DNA of 33,568 nucleotides from Phanerodontia chrysosporium (Eukaryota; Basidiomycota; Agaricomycetes; Polyporales; Phanerochaetaceae). The notes below the pieces were generated by a model, which made no database searches, was not told where the DNA came from, and was given only the letters and a program-made list of their open reading frames with translations. Positions 9,571-19,905 of the stretch are shown one piece after another. The DNA is taken from the NCBI GenBank assembly GCA_001910725.1, contig MJGA01000099.1, positions 1 to 33,568 of the forward strand, written 5' to 3'. Position numbers and translations under genes: made by a program. How positions within the stretch are numbered: the stretch's first letter is position 1; every line of letters starts with the position of its first letter.

Positions 9571-12180
9571 TTTGGAGTAAGGTTTTGGAACGTGAGGTCG
9601 GAGTCAGAGTTCACAACTCGGCCAGCAATCTGTCCTACTGCTCTATTTGTACCATCGCCCGGGCCTTGACTTGACGGCGGGTACTAAGGAGCAACTTTCT
9701 CGTTCGGTGCCGCTCACGTCTGACAGAGATTCCCGCGGACGCAGCGGCCGTAACATGCGCCGCGTATGGATGATACTGGTCTCTGCTCGCGGATTTTGAC
9801 GTCAACATTCGTGCAATCAAACATGGCTCAAGCCATTGGTCGATGAAAATACTCACCGTGTACTTATCAAACCTGCCAATTATGCTCTAGACATGGTGAT
9901 GCCAAAAGTGACAGTGCTTTGAGGAAGACTGCGGATGTTGTACGGACTCGTGTTTCATCGTTGCAATGACGAGATCCTAGGATGTGTCTGGCACTTGTGA
10001 AAATTATTCTCAGCCTCTCAGGAGTAGGCTGCGCATCACGTCGTTCGCAGTGTCCAGAGTCAAACTGGGGGACGTTTGTCTTGTTGCAGACGGCTTTGGC
10101 TGCAGGTGTCCTGGTGAGACAGGGCAGCAGTCCAGACCCGGCGAGAAACCCTGCATGGCCGGATATCAGAATATTTCGATTGGCGACGGCGTTGTGGCGC
10201 CTAACGAGCGCCGGCTCTGGCGGGAGACTGGGTCACGTGGCAGCGCTGGGAAAGCGAGGCAGCGATAGACGCTGCGGCGAGGGTTGGACAGCATCCGCCA
10301 TGTCCCAGCCTGACTCTCGCCTGCCGTCCAACCACCACCTCTGCATCCTCTCTCCGTGCGGAGGCATGAGCCGCTTAAAGTTTTCTGTCATTGCCGCCAT
10401 GTCGTCTGATGATACGACCACATGGACACCAGGCCCGGACAAGCGGTCGTAAGCATGGGCGCGTTCTCTGGAACGAACTCTCGCTGATACTCTCCAACCG
10501 CACAGGTAACGCCTTGTCAAATGACTCGGGCAGCGAAGATTCGAGCCAAGCCACGTCGTCTCCTCCTGGGTACTGCACGTCAGGCACTCTGTCCTCTCTG
10601 GGTACCGTACAGCCCCCGACGTCCTCTTTCAGAAGCGCTGACGTAGCAGCAGGACTCGGTCCACTCACAATGTCTATCTGCTTAAACGTCGGATGTGGCG
10701 GCACCCGGCGGAGGTGTCACGCAATCTTCTCCTCATAGCAATATCCATCAGACGGCTGATCTTCGTCAAGCAGAATCCCGTCGTCCGATGGGCCGATCAC
10801 AGTCGCAGAGCCAAAAGGCATTCTGCGTATCGCACCCTCGTCAGGTGAGCAGGGTCATTCGACTGGTCACCTCGCGCAAAGCTTGATATCGACGTTGCAA
10901 AGCGAAGAACAGCGTGATATCCCTCAGAATAGAGATATACGCTTTCGACCATTCCCGTCCGACTTTCACCAGACGACCCTCGAATTGGCAATGTCTTGTT
11001 GCGGACCTCGGGTTCCGGACCTCCGTACGAGCTTCTTCTCGCGCGTCAACCATGGGGAGGGAGGGCCCAGGTTTCTCAGAACGCTCTTCGCCAAGATCCG
11101 TTGCATTCCACTCGACGACGTCTACCGTGAGCCTCGTCCTCTCTTTGTGTTGACTGTTCTCCGACCGTTCTGACACAGAACCTCTGCCGACCAGCTTCCA
11201 CATGCCACAGCCGTACAGCTCCCCCTGGCCAGTGGATTCTCCGGGGTTCTGCAGCACTCTATAAACGACCGAATCCGCGAATCAGACGATCCCCCATGGG
11301 GCGTGGATGGCACAGAATTCCCCTGCCTTGGGCCGCCGCGTTAGCCGGTGATCCAGAGGGCGGCTGGCTCTCACGTTCTGAGCTGCCTGCTATTGGAACA
11401 TACGATTCAAACGATCGTCTGCAGATGCGGATCGCTGGCACATGATACGACAGCGACAATTGTCTTGTTTACCGCCTCCCGCCGTGGGACCCGGCGCAAG
11501 AACGCCTCGGACTTGGCCTTTTTTCAGCCTGTGCTCAAGCTCTCGCCCGTATGGCACAGAAGCAAGCGACGTCACCATACCCCTTCCCTGCCCTTTAGGC
11601 TTATTTTCTGGAAGCTTGCATGCAGCCATCCATCGCTGCAAAGAAGGGCGCAATTAGAGCACCATGTGGTGGACGTGGGCATACGTGCGGACGCTGCGCG
11701 ACGGCAAGCGGCAGCTGGGCGCACGACAGTCCAAACGGGGTATGTACTCGGATCTGTCGCAGGCCCAGCAAAAGTCCATTCTGCCCAGAGTGGGCACTGT
11801 GGGCACAGTGCCACACAGCGAACCAGCACGTGAGTCGAGCTGTCACGCCTCTTTCAGCTGCAATGCTAATCACCCATTTTCAGACCGGAGCGCACCGCCA
11901 GACAGCACGCAGAAGCGTACCAGTCCGCACGAGCCGCGGGCTGTATGGACGAACCGGTGTCCGGCTGCATTTGACGCGTGGGCCTCCTCGGGCTGCTCTG
12001 CGGCCACGGGTCACGGGGGGCGCTGTGCACGGTGCGAGGCAAACGTGCAAAGTTTTTGAGGCACTCCAGCCAGATCAGGCATCCAGCTGTGGCTCGCCGA
12101 CGGGTGCGACAGGTTGCGGCTGGGTCCCATGCTCCACCTGCCACCTGCGACGACGCGAAGATTTCGCGCCGCCGCTCGCG

Positions 12181-12187
12181 TATATAA
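12181..12187 (+). promoter_or_regulatory. TATA box of the GH55 gene
   Basis: TATATAA, 105 nt before the ATG at 12293 and preceded by GC-rich sequence. The position fits a core promoter with a short 5' UTR. Its retention shows that the interrupted GH55 gene still has a promoter. Confidence 0.55.
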
Positions 12188-12292
12188 CCTGCGCTCAGTG
12201 CTGCTGGGTCCCCAGGGCATCCGGCTTCGCTCCCACCTCAGCACGCAGCTCCTCTGCCAGACAGTCGAGTGCTCGTTCGCGGCGCCCCCATC

Positions 12293-15200
12293 ATGTTCTA
12301 CCGCACCCTGTGCAACGCGTTTGTCGTTGTGGGCGCCCTCCTGGGCCTGCTCGCTTCGACCGCCTCTGGTCTTGGCTCTACCTGCTCGTCGCCCCTCACG
12401 CACGGCAGTGCTGCCCCGGGCGATCCCTTCTGGCTTCAAAACATTCAGCACCAAGGTGCGCATCGTCCGCTTGCTGCTGTGTTTCGCGCCAAGCACTGAC
12501 GCGCCCCCCAGGTATCGCTGCTTTTAACGGCAACCCTGGTGGCTACCCTGTGTTCCGTAACGTCAAAGTACGCTAGCCTGCTTTCGCATGCTTTGAGATT
12601 GTACTGAGACTCCTGTCTGTCAGAACTATGGCGCCAAGGGTGATGGAAACACGGATGATACAGCAGCTATCCAGTTCGTACCGAAACCGCCTTAGTTAGC
12701 GTTCCGTCATGCTCACCTGTCCTCCAGAGCCGCTATCAATGCAGGCGGTCGCTGCGGACAAGGATGTGATTCTACGACGTTAGTCCGTTCCGCTGTGCGC
12801 GTCTCGCATGGAGTCTAACTTTGTAATTAGTACTCAACCGGCTCTCGTCTACTTCCCTCCCGGGTAAGTCCACATAGCCGATCGCAACAGCGTGCCGCTC
12901 ATGGAGCCCTTTGACAGCACCTACAAAGTCTCTTCGCCCTTGGTGGTGCTCTATCAGACCCAGCTCATCGGTGACGCCAAGAACCTCCCGACTCTTCTCG
13001 CGGCCCCCAACTTCTCTGGCATCGCTCTCATCGGTGCGTCCGTCCCGGTGCCCAAGCGGCACGTATCAAGGCTAACTGTATCACAGACGCCGACCCTTAT
13101 CTGGCTGGTGGCGCACAGTACTATGTCAACCAAAACAACTTGTGAGCATCCCCGGGACCCCCGCCGCCTTGTCCGCGCTCACACGCTTCTAGCTTCCGCT
13201 CCGTCCGCAACTTTGTGATCGACCTGCGGCAGGTGTCCGGCTCTGCGACCGGTATCCACTGGCAGGTCTCGCAGGCGACATCGCTGATCAACATCGTCTT
13301 CCAAATGTCGACTGCCGCGGGCAACCAGCACCAGGGTATCTTCATGGAGAACGGATCGGGCGGCTTCCTTGGCGGTACGTCCACGCTGCCTGTGGCTGAC
13401 GTGGCGTCAGTGCTAACGTGGCGGTGACTCCCACAGACCTCGTGTTCAACGGCGGCAACATCGGCGCCACGTTCGGCAACCAGCAGTTCACGGTCCGGAA
13501 CCTGACGTTCAACAACGCCAACACTGGTGCGCCGCCCGCCCCCTAGCGCGCCACTGCTCCGCTTTGCTGACGCCGCTCTCCACAGCCATCAACGCGATCT
13601 GGAACTGGGGCTGGACCTTCCAGCGCATCACGATCAACAACTGCCAAGTCGGCTTCGACCTCACCCAGGGCGGCACGTCCAACACCGGTGCGCAGGGCGT
13701 CGGCGCTGAGGCGATCATCGATGCTGTTGTTACCAACACTCAGACCTTCGTCCGCTGGAGCGGTGCCAGCAGCGGCCACCTCCAGGGCTCGCTCGTCCTC
13801 AACAACATCCAGCTCACGAATGTTCCCGTCGCTGTTGGTGTCAAAGGCGGTCCTACTGTCGTGAGTATCTGCGAATTCCAAGCGGAGCCTCCAGCTGATT
13901 GGTTCTCCTCAGCTTGCTGGTGGCACCACGACCATCAACTCCTGGGCTCAGGGTAACGTCTACCACGGCACGAATGGCAACCCGACCTTCACTCAGGGCA
14001 ACATTGCGAACATCAACCGTCCCGGTGTCTTGCTCGACAGCACGGGCCGCATCGTCAGCAAGTCGCACCCGCAGTACACTGGCTACGCTCCGAGCGACTT
14101 CGTCAGCGTGCGCTCACAGGGCGCGAAGGGCGACGGCCACACCGATGACACCCAGGCGATCAAGAACGTCTTCGCAAAGTACGCGGGCTGCAAGATCATC
14201 TTCTTCGACGCGGGCACGTACATCGTCACGGACACGATCCAGATCCCCGCCGGCACGCAAATCGTCGGCGAGGTCTGGTCGGTCATCATGGGCACCGGCT
14301 CCAAGTTCACGGACTATAACAACCCGCAGCCCGTCATCCAGGTCGGCGCCCCAGGCTCGAGCGGCGTCGTCGAGATCACGGACATGATCTTCACCACCCG
14401 TGGTCCTGCCGCCGGTGCGATCATCGTCGAGTGGAACGTCCACGACCCGTCGGGCCAGCAGGCCACCGCCGGTGCCTGGGACACACATCTCATGTGAGTT
14501 TATGCGTACGCACGATCTTGCAACACGCGCTGACGTGATGTGCAGCATCGGCGGTACCGCCCAGTCCGGCCTCCAGGTTGGCTAGTGCCCAACGTCCGGT
14601 GCGGGTGGCAACAACTGCTTCGCGGACTTCCTCGGCCTCCACCTGACCTCTGGCTCGAGTGCCTACCTCGAGGTTGGTCTTTCCCAGACACGCTGCTCGC
14701 AAGGAGGCTAACGAGCTTTGCAGGGCATGTGGGTCTGGCTCGCGGATCACGATCTCGACTCCGGCGGAAGCCAGCAAATCTCTCTTTGGAGCAACGGCGG
14801 TATCATGTCCGAGTCCCAGGGTCCTGTCTGGCTGATCGGCACTGGTGCGTCCTGTTCCCCCACCTGGGCCTCGCGATTCCCCTCGATGGCTGACGTGATC
14901 GGTAGCTTCGGAGCACCACATCAACTATCAGTACTTCCTCAAGAACGCCGCGAACCACTACATCGGCCTTGCCCAGACCGAGACGGTGAGTCCTCCCCGG
15001 CCGGGCGTCTCTCCCCTACACAGCGGTGCTGACGCGGTGCGCTCCCCCAGCCGTACTTCCAGCCCAACCCGAACCCGCCCGCGCCGTTCATTACCAACAG
15101 CAACTTCGACCCGTCGCAGCTCGGCCAAGGCGACGCCTGGGCAATGACCGTCCAGAACTCGCACGGCATCCTCGTCTTCGGCGCGGGCTTCTACTCGTTC

Positions 15201-15407
15201 TTCAGCGCCTACAACACCGGCTGCCAGAGCCCGCAGAACTGCCAGAACCAGATCGTGAACGTCGACTCGAGCTCGGACATCGCCTTCTACTCGCTCACGA
15301 CCGTCGACACCACCTGGCAGTTCAGCGTCAACGCACAGGGCGTCATCAACCGCTCGAACAACCCCAACGGCTTCGCGGACACCATCACCGCCTGGACGCG
15401 CAACTAA
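12293..15407 (+). pseudogene. GH55 exo-beta-1,3-glucanase gene interrupted by an in-frame TAG
   Basis: Secreted glycoside hydrolase family 55 enzyme, which cleaves beta-1,3-glucan (fungal wall or callose) from chain ends. Exons: 12293-12455, 12512-12567, 12624-12673, 12728-12778, 12831-12863, 12918-13033, 13087-13141, 13193-13374, 13437-13526, 13586-13860, 13913-14493, 14546-14672, 14724-14844, 14906-14985, 15051-15407. All joins are in phase and give 778 codons, the normal GH55 size. A signal peptide (MFYRTLCNAFVVVGALLGLL, cleavage near 26) is followed by two pectate-lyase-like beta-helix halves. Each half opens with YGAKGDGNTDDT (about 75-86) or its counterpart GAKGDGHTDDT (about 427-437). 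Codon 564 is TAG (14583-14585) between GLQVG and CPTSGAGGNNC; the frame continues perfectly after it, so this is a point nonsense mutation, not a frameshift. The missing last 214 residues include SEHHINYQY with Glu636, at the place of the proposed catalytic acid of Phanerochaete Lam55A (from memory, Glu633). A truncated 563-aa product would be inactive. Confidence 0.9.
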
Positions 15408-15797
15408 CTTGCCCGCACGCCAACTGCGCTCATGACTCACGACTTGTGATTATGCCCTTTCACGATATCGATACGGGGTGGAATGGCTCTTATGGGTTAT
15501 AACGCATCTCTGTAAAAAGAACCGGCTTGTGACTCTACGCCTGGATGTAACTGTATTCTACGTTGTGGTGTTTGTATGACATACTATCCATTATTTCAGA
15601 TGTAGGGTATCAGTTAGAGTGAGTGACAAGAGGATGAGCTCATCTTCACCTCGGTGCGCTAGGACATTCTGTTTCTCAGCTGGCAAGATAAGCGCTGGAC
15701 CTAGAAGGGATTGCGGGGCTGATATCTGTAATCACGACGACGCAATAGCATGATTGTTCAGTGAGGAGGTAAGGATACATCGCCATTGAGATGTCTA
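15408..15797. other. convergent intergenic region
   Basis: 390 nt between the convergent ends of the GH55 gene and AKR copy 3. It holds the 3' UTRs; no gene is seen. Confidence 0.6.
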
Positions 15798-17015
15798 CTA
15801 CAGTTCCGGCGTATCCGCGAAAATCATGCTCATCATGGACTCAGGGTACCGTAAACCCAAGCTAGAGGCATCCGCCGCCTCAGCGACCCGGCGCACCTCC
15901 GCGACGTCCTCAGGCGACAGCTTGAGCTTCAACGCCCCCAGGTTCTCCTTGAGATACTACTCCCGAGGTCAGAGTCTGGCGATACGCATTGCGGCCTTCG
16001 AACGTACCTTTTCCTTCGTTGTGCCTGGAATTGGGATGACGTTGTCACTGCCTTGCGCCAGCAACCACGCTAGGGCGACCTGGCCAGGAGTCGCGCCGTA
16101 CTTCTCCCCGATGCGCTTCAAGTCCTCGACGACTCTGAGCAGGTTCGGGAAATTCTCTTGGGAGTAACGCGGCAGCATCCTGCGGAAGTCGTCCGTGGCG
16201 AAGTCATCCGGGGATTTCTGCAGAGGCTATGAACTGTCGACCAACACACCACCAAGTGGACGACGCACATATTGGCCGGTGAGAAGTCCGCGCCCCAGCG
16301 GAGAGTACGCAACGACGGCGACGCCAAGCTCCTGACACGCCTTGAACAGGCCGATCTTATCGTCCTCGATGTCAAGTGTGAAGGGAGAGTACTCGACTTG
16401 AAGTGCGGCAATCGGATGCACGGCGTGGGCGCGGCGAAGGGTTTTCTCGGAGCACTCGGACAAGCCGAGGTAGCGCACTTTACCTTCCCTGTAGAAGTCT
16501 TACGTGAGCCGTTGTACTATGGAGATACGTGCATCACGCCTACCTAACAAACTCGGCCATTGCGCCGACCGTCACTTCAATCGGTGTGTTGACGTCCGGA
16601 CGATGAAGGTACCACAAGTCGATATAGTCCGTGCCCAGGAGGCGGAGAGAGCGTGCAAGGCACTCCCGCGCATAGTCAGGTGTGCCGTCGATGTTTCCCA
16701 GAGACCTTGCACCAAACTTGGTCGCGAGGAAAATCTCGCTGCGCTTGCCGCTGCGGGCGAACCACCTGCCAAGTCACCGTAGACGTTGGCGGTGTCCCAG
16801 TTAGTGCATCCGCTCTTGTAAACGGCGTCGAGTAGCTGTTAGATAGGTGTCTTTAGTGGCATGAACAGAGAATATGCACAGCACAGCAAGCGCACCTTGA
16901 AACGATCTTCGTCTGGCATGGGCGGTCCGTAGAAGGCAGACAGGCCCATGGCGCCGAAGCCGATAGCAAACACCTCTGTGTCACCGATTTTACGAGTAGG
17001 AAGTTGAGTGGGCAT
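15798..17015 (-). pseudogene. aldo/keto reductase pseudogene (AKR copy 3), 13-nt frameshifting deletion
   Basis: Inverted paralogue of the intact AKR, with all five exons and four introns at the same places: 17015-16896, 16835-16544, 16488-16269, 16217-16008, 15956-15798 (minus strand), all with GT-AG borders. The N-terminus MPTQLPTRKIGDTEVFAIGF and the end SMMSMIFADTPEL are complete. The catalytic Asp (NWDTANVYG), Tyr, Lys (LATKFG) and His (YLHR) codons are all still present in the DNA. Exon 2 is 19 nt shorter than in the intact copy: six are a two-codon gap after TKFG, and 13 are missing directly after VYGD, where the intact gene encodes NEELI. This shifts the frame and kills translation soon after residue 60. 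A TATA-like element persists upstream. The lesion is recent compared with copy 1 and is not shared with it. If the 13 bases were a sequencing gap rather than a deletion, this would be an active gene. Confidence 0.9.
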
Positions 17016-18487
17016 CTTTTCGTACAATAATAGTATGACCAGAGGAAGCGAGGAGCGATAAGCTGTTTGAGCCACCGTGCGCGAGCCTCCTTAAATACTG
17101 CGCCCCGCCTGAGCGTCGGCGGCGTACATGGTCGATCCATGGTGACGAGGCTTCCGCATTGACATCGACGGTATCGGCAGAGCCAGGGGAAGGCTGACGA
17201 CGCACGACGCCGGCTTGCGGCGAATAAAAATTGACATCTCGCGGGTACTTGGTCCCCGTGCTGCATTGCTCGATGCTGGGGTAACTTTTCCTCCGCTCGT
17301 CTGCATTGGTCATCCTTCTTGCTGCCGCCCTAGTAGAACATACGTGCGTGTGAGAATGTGTCAGAGGGCTGACCGGCGAGTGTTGGCGCTGTAGCTTTCG
17401 ATTGAGTCCTGCAGCTCTTTACTCAGTCTTTCAGACTGCCATCGAGATATGTACTTGCGGCTGTTCTGTCTTGCTTTCCATTGTCGCCAAGTCAGGCGCA
17501 AGTCCGCGGATGTTCAGAAGAACTTCGGCTGTGCGACGCGAATGGGTTCGGCAGGTAGAACGCGGATCATACTATTGGAAGTCAGACTAATGGCCGAGAT
17601 ATGGCTGCTTCAAGCCTTGTCTTCGCGGACTTTGAAAAGTGATATAAGTAAGTGTTATATCCCGATGGTCTTGCTTCACCTGAAAGACATTATGACCGCG
17701 AACATCATGTAAGCGTTGCCTAAGCTAGTCAACTGAGACCCTCTTGACAAAGCCGGTTGTGGTGAGGTAATCAGGGAAGGCCTTTTCATTTTTTATTTCA
17801 TTTCGTCTTATTTTCCGGAGGCTCGTCGGTGCGGATATTCGCGCATGCTGGTGCGAGGAGCACGACGGCAGCCGGCAGCTCAACTCCATCAATCCCGCAG
17901 AGGATGCCCATTAAGACTGGTCCATCATGCCGCCCTCGCCTCCATACCTCCTGTGAGCTGCTCCGAGGCTCTGACCCTGGAACTGAGGTTACATCGACGA
18001 CCAGAACGGCATGCGAGGTCGTTTTGGTTTTTCAGGGACATCCTCTGCGATGGTACTCAGCGGGCTTGTATATTCTTTGCACCGGTAGAATTATCGTACT
18101 CGCGTTCGGCTTTCCATAGGAGCTGCGACTACCTGACTCTGCGCCAATGTTAAGACATCGCGTAGCAGAATGGGTCCAGTAATGGTTGGCTGACGAACAG
18201 CAAGCTTCAGCACCGCTTCTACGAATATTCACTATCCTCCAGCGTGGTCCGGTGCTGACCTCCGGGCACGAAACGTTTGCGCGCGCTCACCGGCTCTCGC
18301 GCCAAAATCCGACTTTACCGGAAAAGGTGCCGCAGGTTCGCTTGTGAGCCCCATCATGGAACGAATTTTGGCACATCCCGTCGGCCGCCAGCCCAGCCCA
18401 CCTCGCGGAACTAAATTCAGCCCTGGGCCCTCGGGCATGCCTGTGATGCTGCCCTGAGCCTGCACGTCTCCCCCGACGGCGACCACC
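17016..18487. other. divergent intergenic region, AKR copy 3 / crotonase
   Basis: 1.47 kb between divergent genes. Only short frames without domains are present. The AKR copy 3 TATA-like element is near its left edge; no clear TATA was found for the crotonase gene, whose ATG has a good ACCACCATGG context. Confidence 0.55.
17090..17097 (-). promoter_or_regulatory. TATA-like element upstream of AKR copy 3
   Basis: TATTTAAG on the minus strand, 75 nt before the ATG at 17015, nearly the same spacing as the TATA box of the intact AKR. It suggests that the broken copy may still be transcribed. Confidence 0.45.
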
Positions 18488-19591
18488 ATGGCCTCCCTCA
18501 ACATCCAGGATGTCGGGCGCGTCGTACACATCCCGACGCCGCTGTCGAAGCTGCAGACCGTCCGGGTCTCGGTGCCGACGGAGCATGTCTTGCTGGTTGC
18601 CATGAGCCGGCCCAAGGCGTTGAACGTCTTCAACGAGCAGATGGAGGACGAAATGAGGCAGGTGCTTGAGTGGGCGGACCAGGAGAAGGATATCTGGTGA
18701 GAAGCCCATTCGCCTCACTCCTCTTCTGGTTGTTGACACCTATGTGTAGGGCCATGGTTCTGACTGGAGAAGGCCCCGCGTTCTGTGCCGGAGGGGACCT
18801 CAAGCCGTACGTGGCGTGGCAGCTATTCTTCGTTGACCAACCACTGACCAACCTTGATCCCCTCCCTCAGAGCACTTAAACACCTGCAGGAGCGCCCCGA
18901 AGAGCCAATCCCCAAGTCCGTGTTCTATGGGCCCACCTCCGAAGGCTTCGGCTACCTGTCCCGTCGTCCCCAGGCGACCAAGCCCGTCATTGCCGCCGTG
19001 AACGGGATGGCATTCGGTGGTGGCCTCGAGATTGTACTCAACTGCGATATCGTTGTTGCTAGTGACAGGGCAAAGTTTGGGTTCCCGGAGACGAAGAACG
19101 GTCTTGTCCCTATCCACGGAGGTCAGTCCGTGAGAGAGCGTTGCCTCGACCTGAGTATTGGTCCAGGGGATTAACCATAGAATCTGTGCAGCCTTGCCAA
19201 GGATATCGAGGATAGCAGGACACCAGGTCGGTCTTGTCCATGTTGACCGTGACGCCCCTGGCTGATGCAGAGACATAGCTTGCGTCCGAAGCGTATCTCA
19301 TGGGGCGTACCCTGACTGCGAAAGAGGCCCACGCTCGCTTCGGCTTGTACGTCCGTTCATCATTCACGCCAGGATGGACTATACTCACCGTCTGCCTCTA
19401 GCGTCAACCGGGTGGTCCCTCACGACTTTGTGCTTTCCAGTGCTCTAGGTCTTGCTGCACAAATCGTCTCCTTGGCAAAGTCTGCTAGCCAGAACGCACC
19501 AGGATCCACGGGCCTGGAGCAGATACAAGCGACGAAGCGTATGCTAGTCCAGAGCCGGAATTGGGGGCCAGTATCCATGGCCAGATTGTGA
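18488..19591 (+). CDS. enoyl-CoA hydratase/isomerase (crotonase) family protein
   Basis: Crotonase-fold enzyme acting on CoA thioesters, probably hydration or isomerisation of enoyl-CoA in fatty-acid or branched-chain catabolism. Exons: 18488-18696, 18750-18806, 18871-19121, 19192-19226, 19279-19346, 19402-19591; all phases agree; 269 aa. Oxyanion-hole sequences are present: MSRPKALN (39-46) and AFCAGGDL (80-87), then GMAFGGGLEIVLNCD (134-148). The two glutamates typical of hydratases are there: Glu142 (GGGLE) and Glu162 (GFPETKNG), spaced 20 residues apart as in classical hydratases. It continues with IAGHQLASEAYLMGRTLTAK and GFVNRVV. The C-terminal part ends at VSMARL, rather short: the usual NIKEGLxAFxEKRxPxW tail is not visible, so the C-terminus may be truncated or diverged. 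The start ATG has a strong Kozak-like context. No obvious peroxisomal (SKL) tail is present. Confidence 0.88.
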
Positions 19592-19905
19592 CTGTTAATT
19601 TGTACGACTAATTATGCCCTAATGTGTTATTTACGACCTCATGATATATCTACGCTTTGGTCTTCATTCTGTGTTTATGAAAGCTAAGAAAGGCGGTAAG
19701 CCATGGAATGCACTACAGTCTGAAACCGGTAAGGATCGCCAGTAAGCTGATGAATGGAAGTAAACCGTGGGAAATGCCCTGCGCGTCGGCGAGAAGAGCG
19801 TGCGGCAACACTTGCTTCCTGTCGTGCCCTCGCTTGCAACTGTTCCTTTCCGTGTCCTGACTCGATTCGCGCTCCAGGGAGCATAGCCCTCGATTGGGTG
19901 ACAGT

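Larger units (their letters stand above)
8232..12292. other. 4-kb gene-poor stretch
   Basis: No gene can be supported. Several open frames of 200-400 nt overlap on both strands without recognised domains. Between about 10300 and 11830 there are Ser/Pro-rich plus-strand frames (one starting MSQPDSRLPSNHH at 10300) with GT/AG-like signals nearby, but I could not join them in phase; this could be a decayed gene. The long frame at 11620-12576 runs across the GH55 promoter and first exons in the wrong frame and is not real. Short palindromes occur at 9416-9427 and 9548-9570. The last 110 nt are the GH55 promoter. Confidence 0.5.

Noticed and set aside
9052..9674. Possible transposon-encoded protein
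   Set aside because: Open frames of about 90-115 codons show no transposase or reverse-transcriptase motif, and no terminal repeats were found.
11620..12576. 318-codon plus-strand open frame upstream of GH55
   Set aside because: Cys/Arg-rich, no domain, covers the GH55 TATA box, and reads the signal-peptide exon in the wrong frame.
14114..14548. 144-codon minus-strand open frame inside the GH55 gene (and similar ones at 14490-14924 and 14958-15440)
   Set aside because: Asp/Arg/Val-rich shadows produced by the strong codon bias of the GH55 exons on the other strand.
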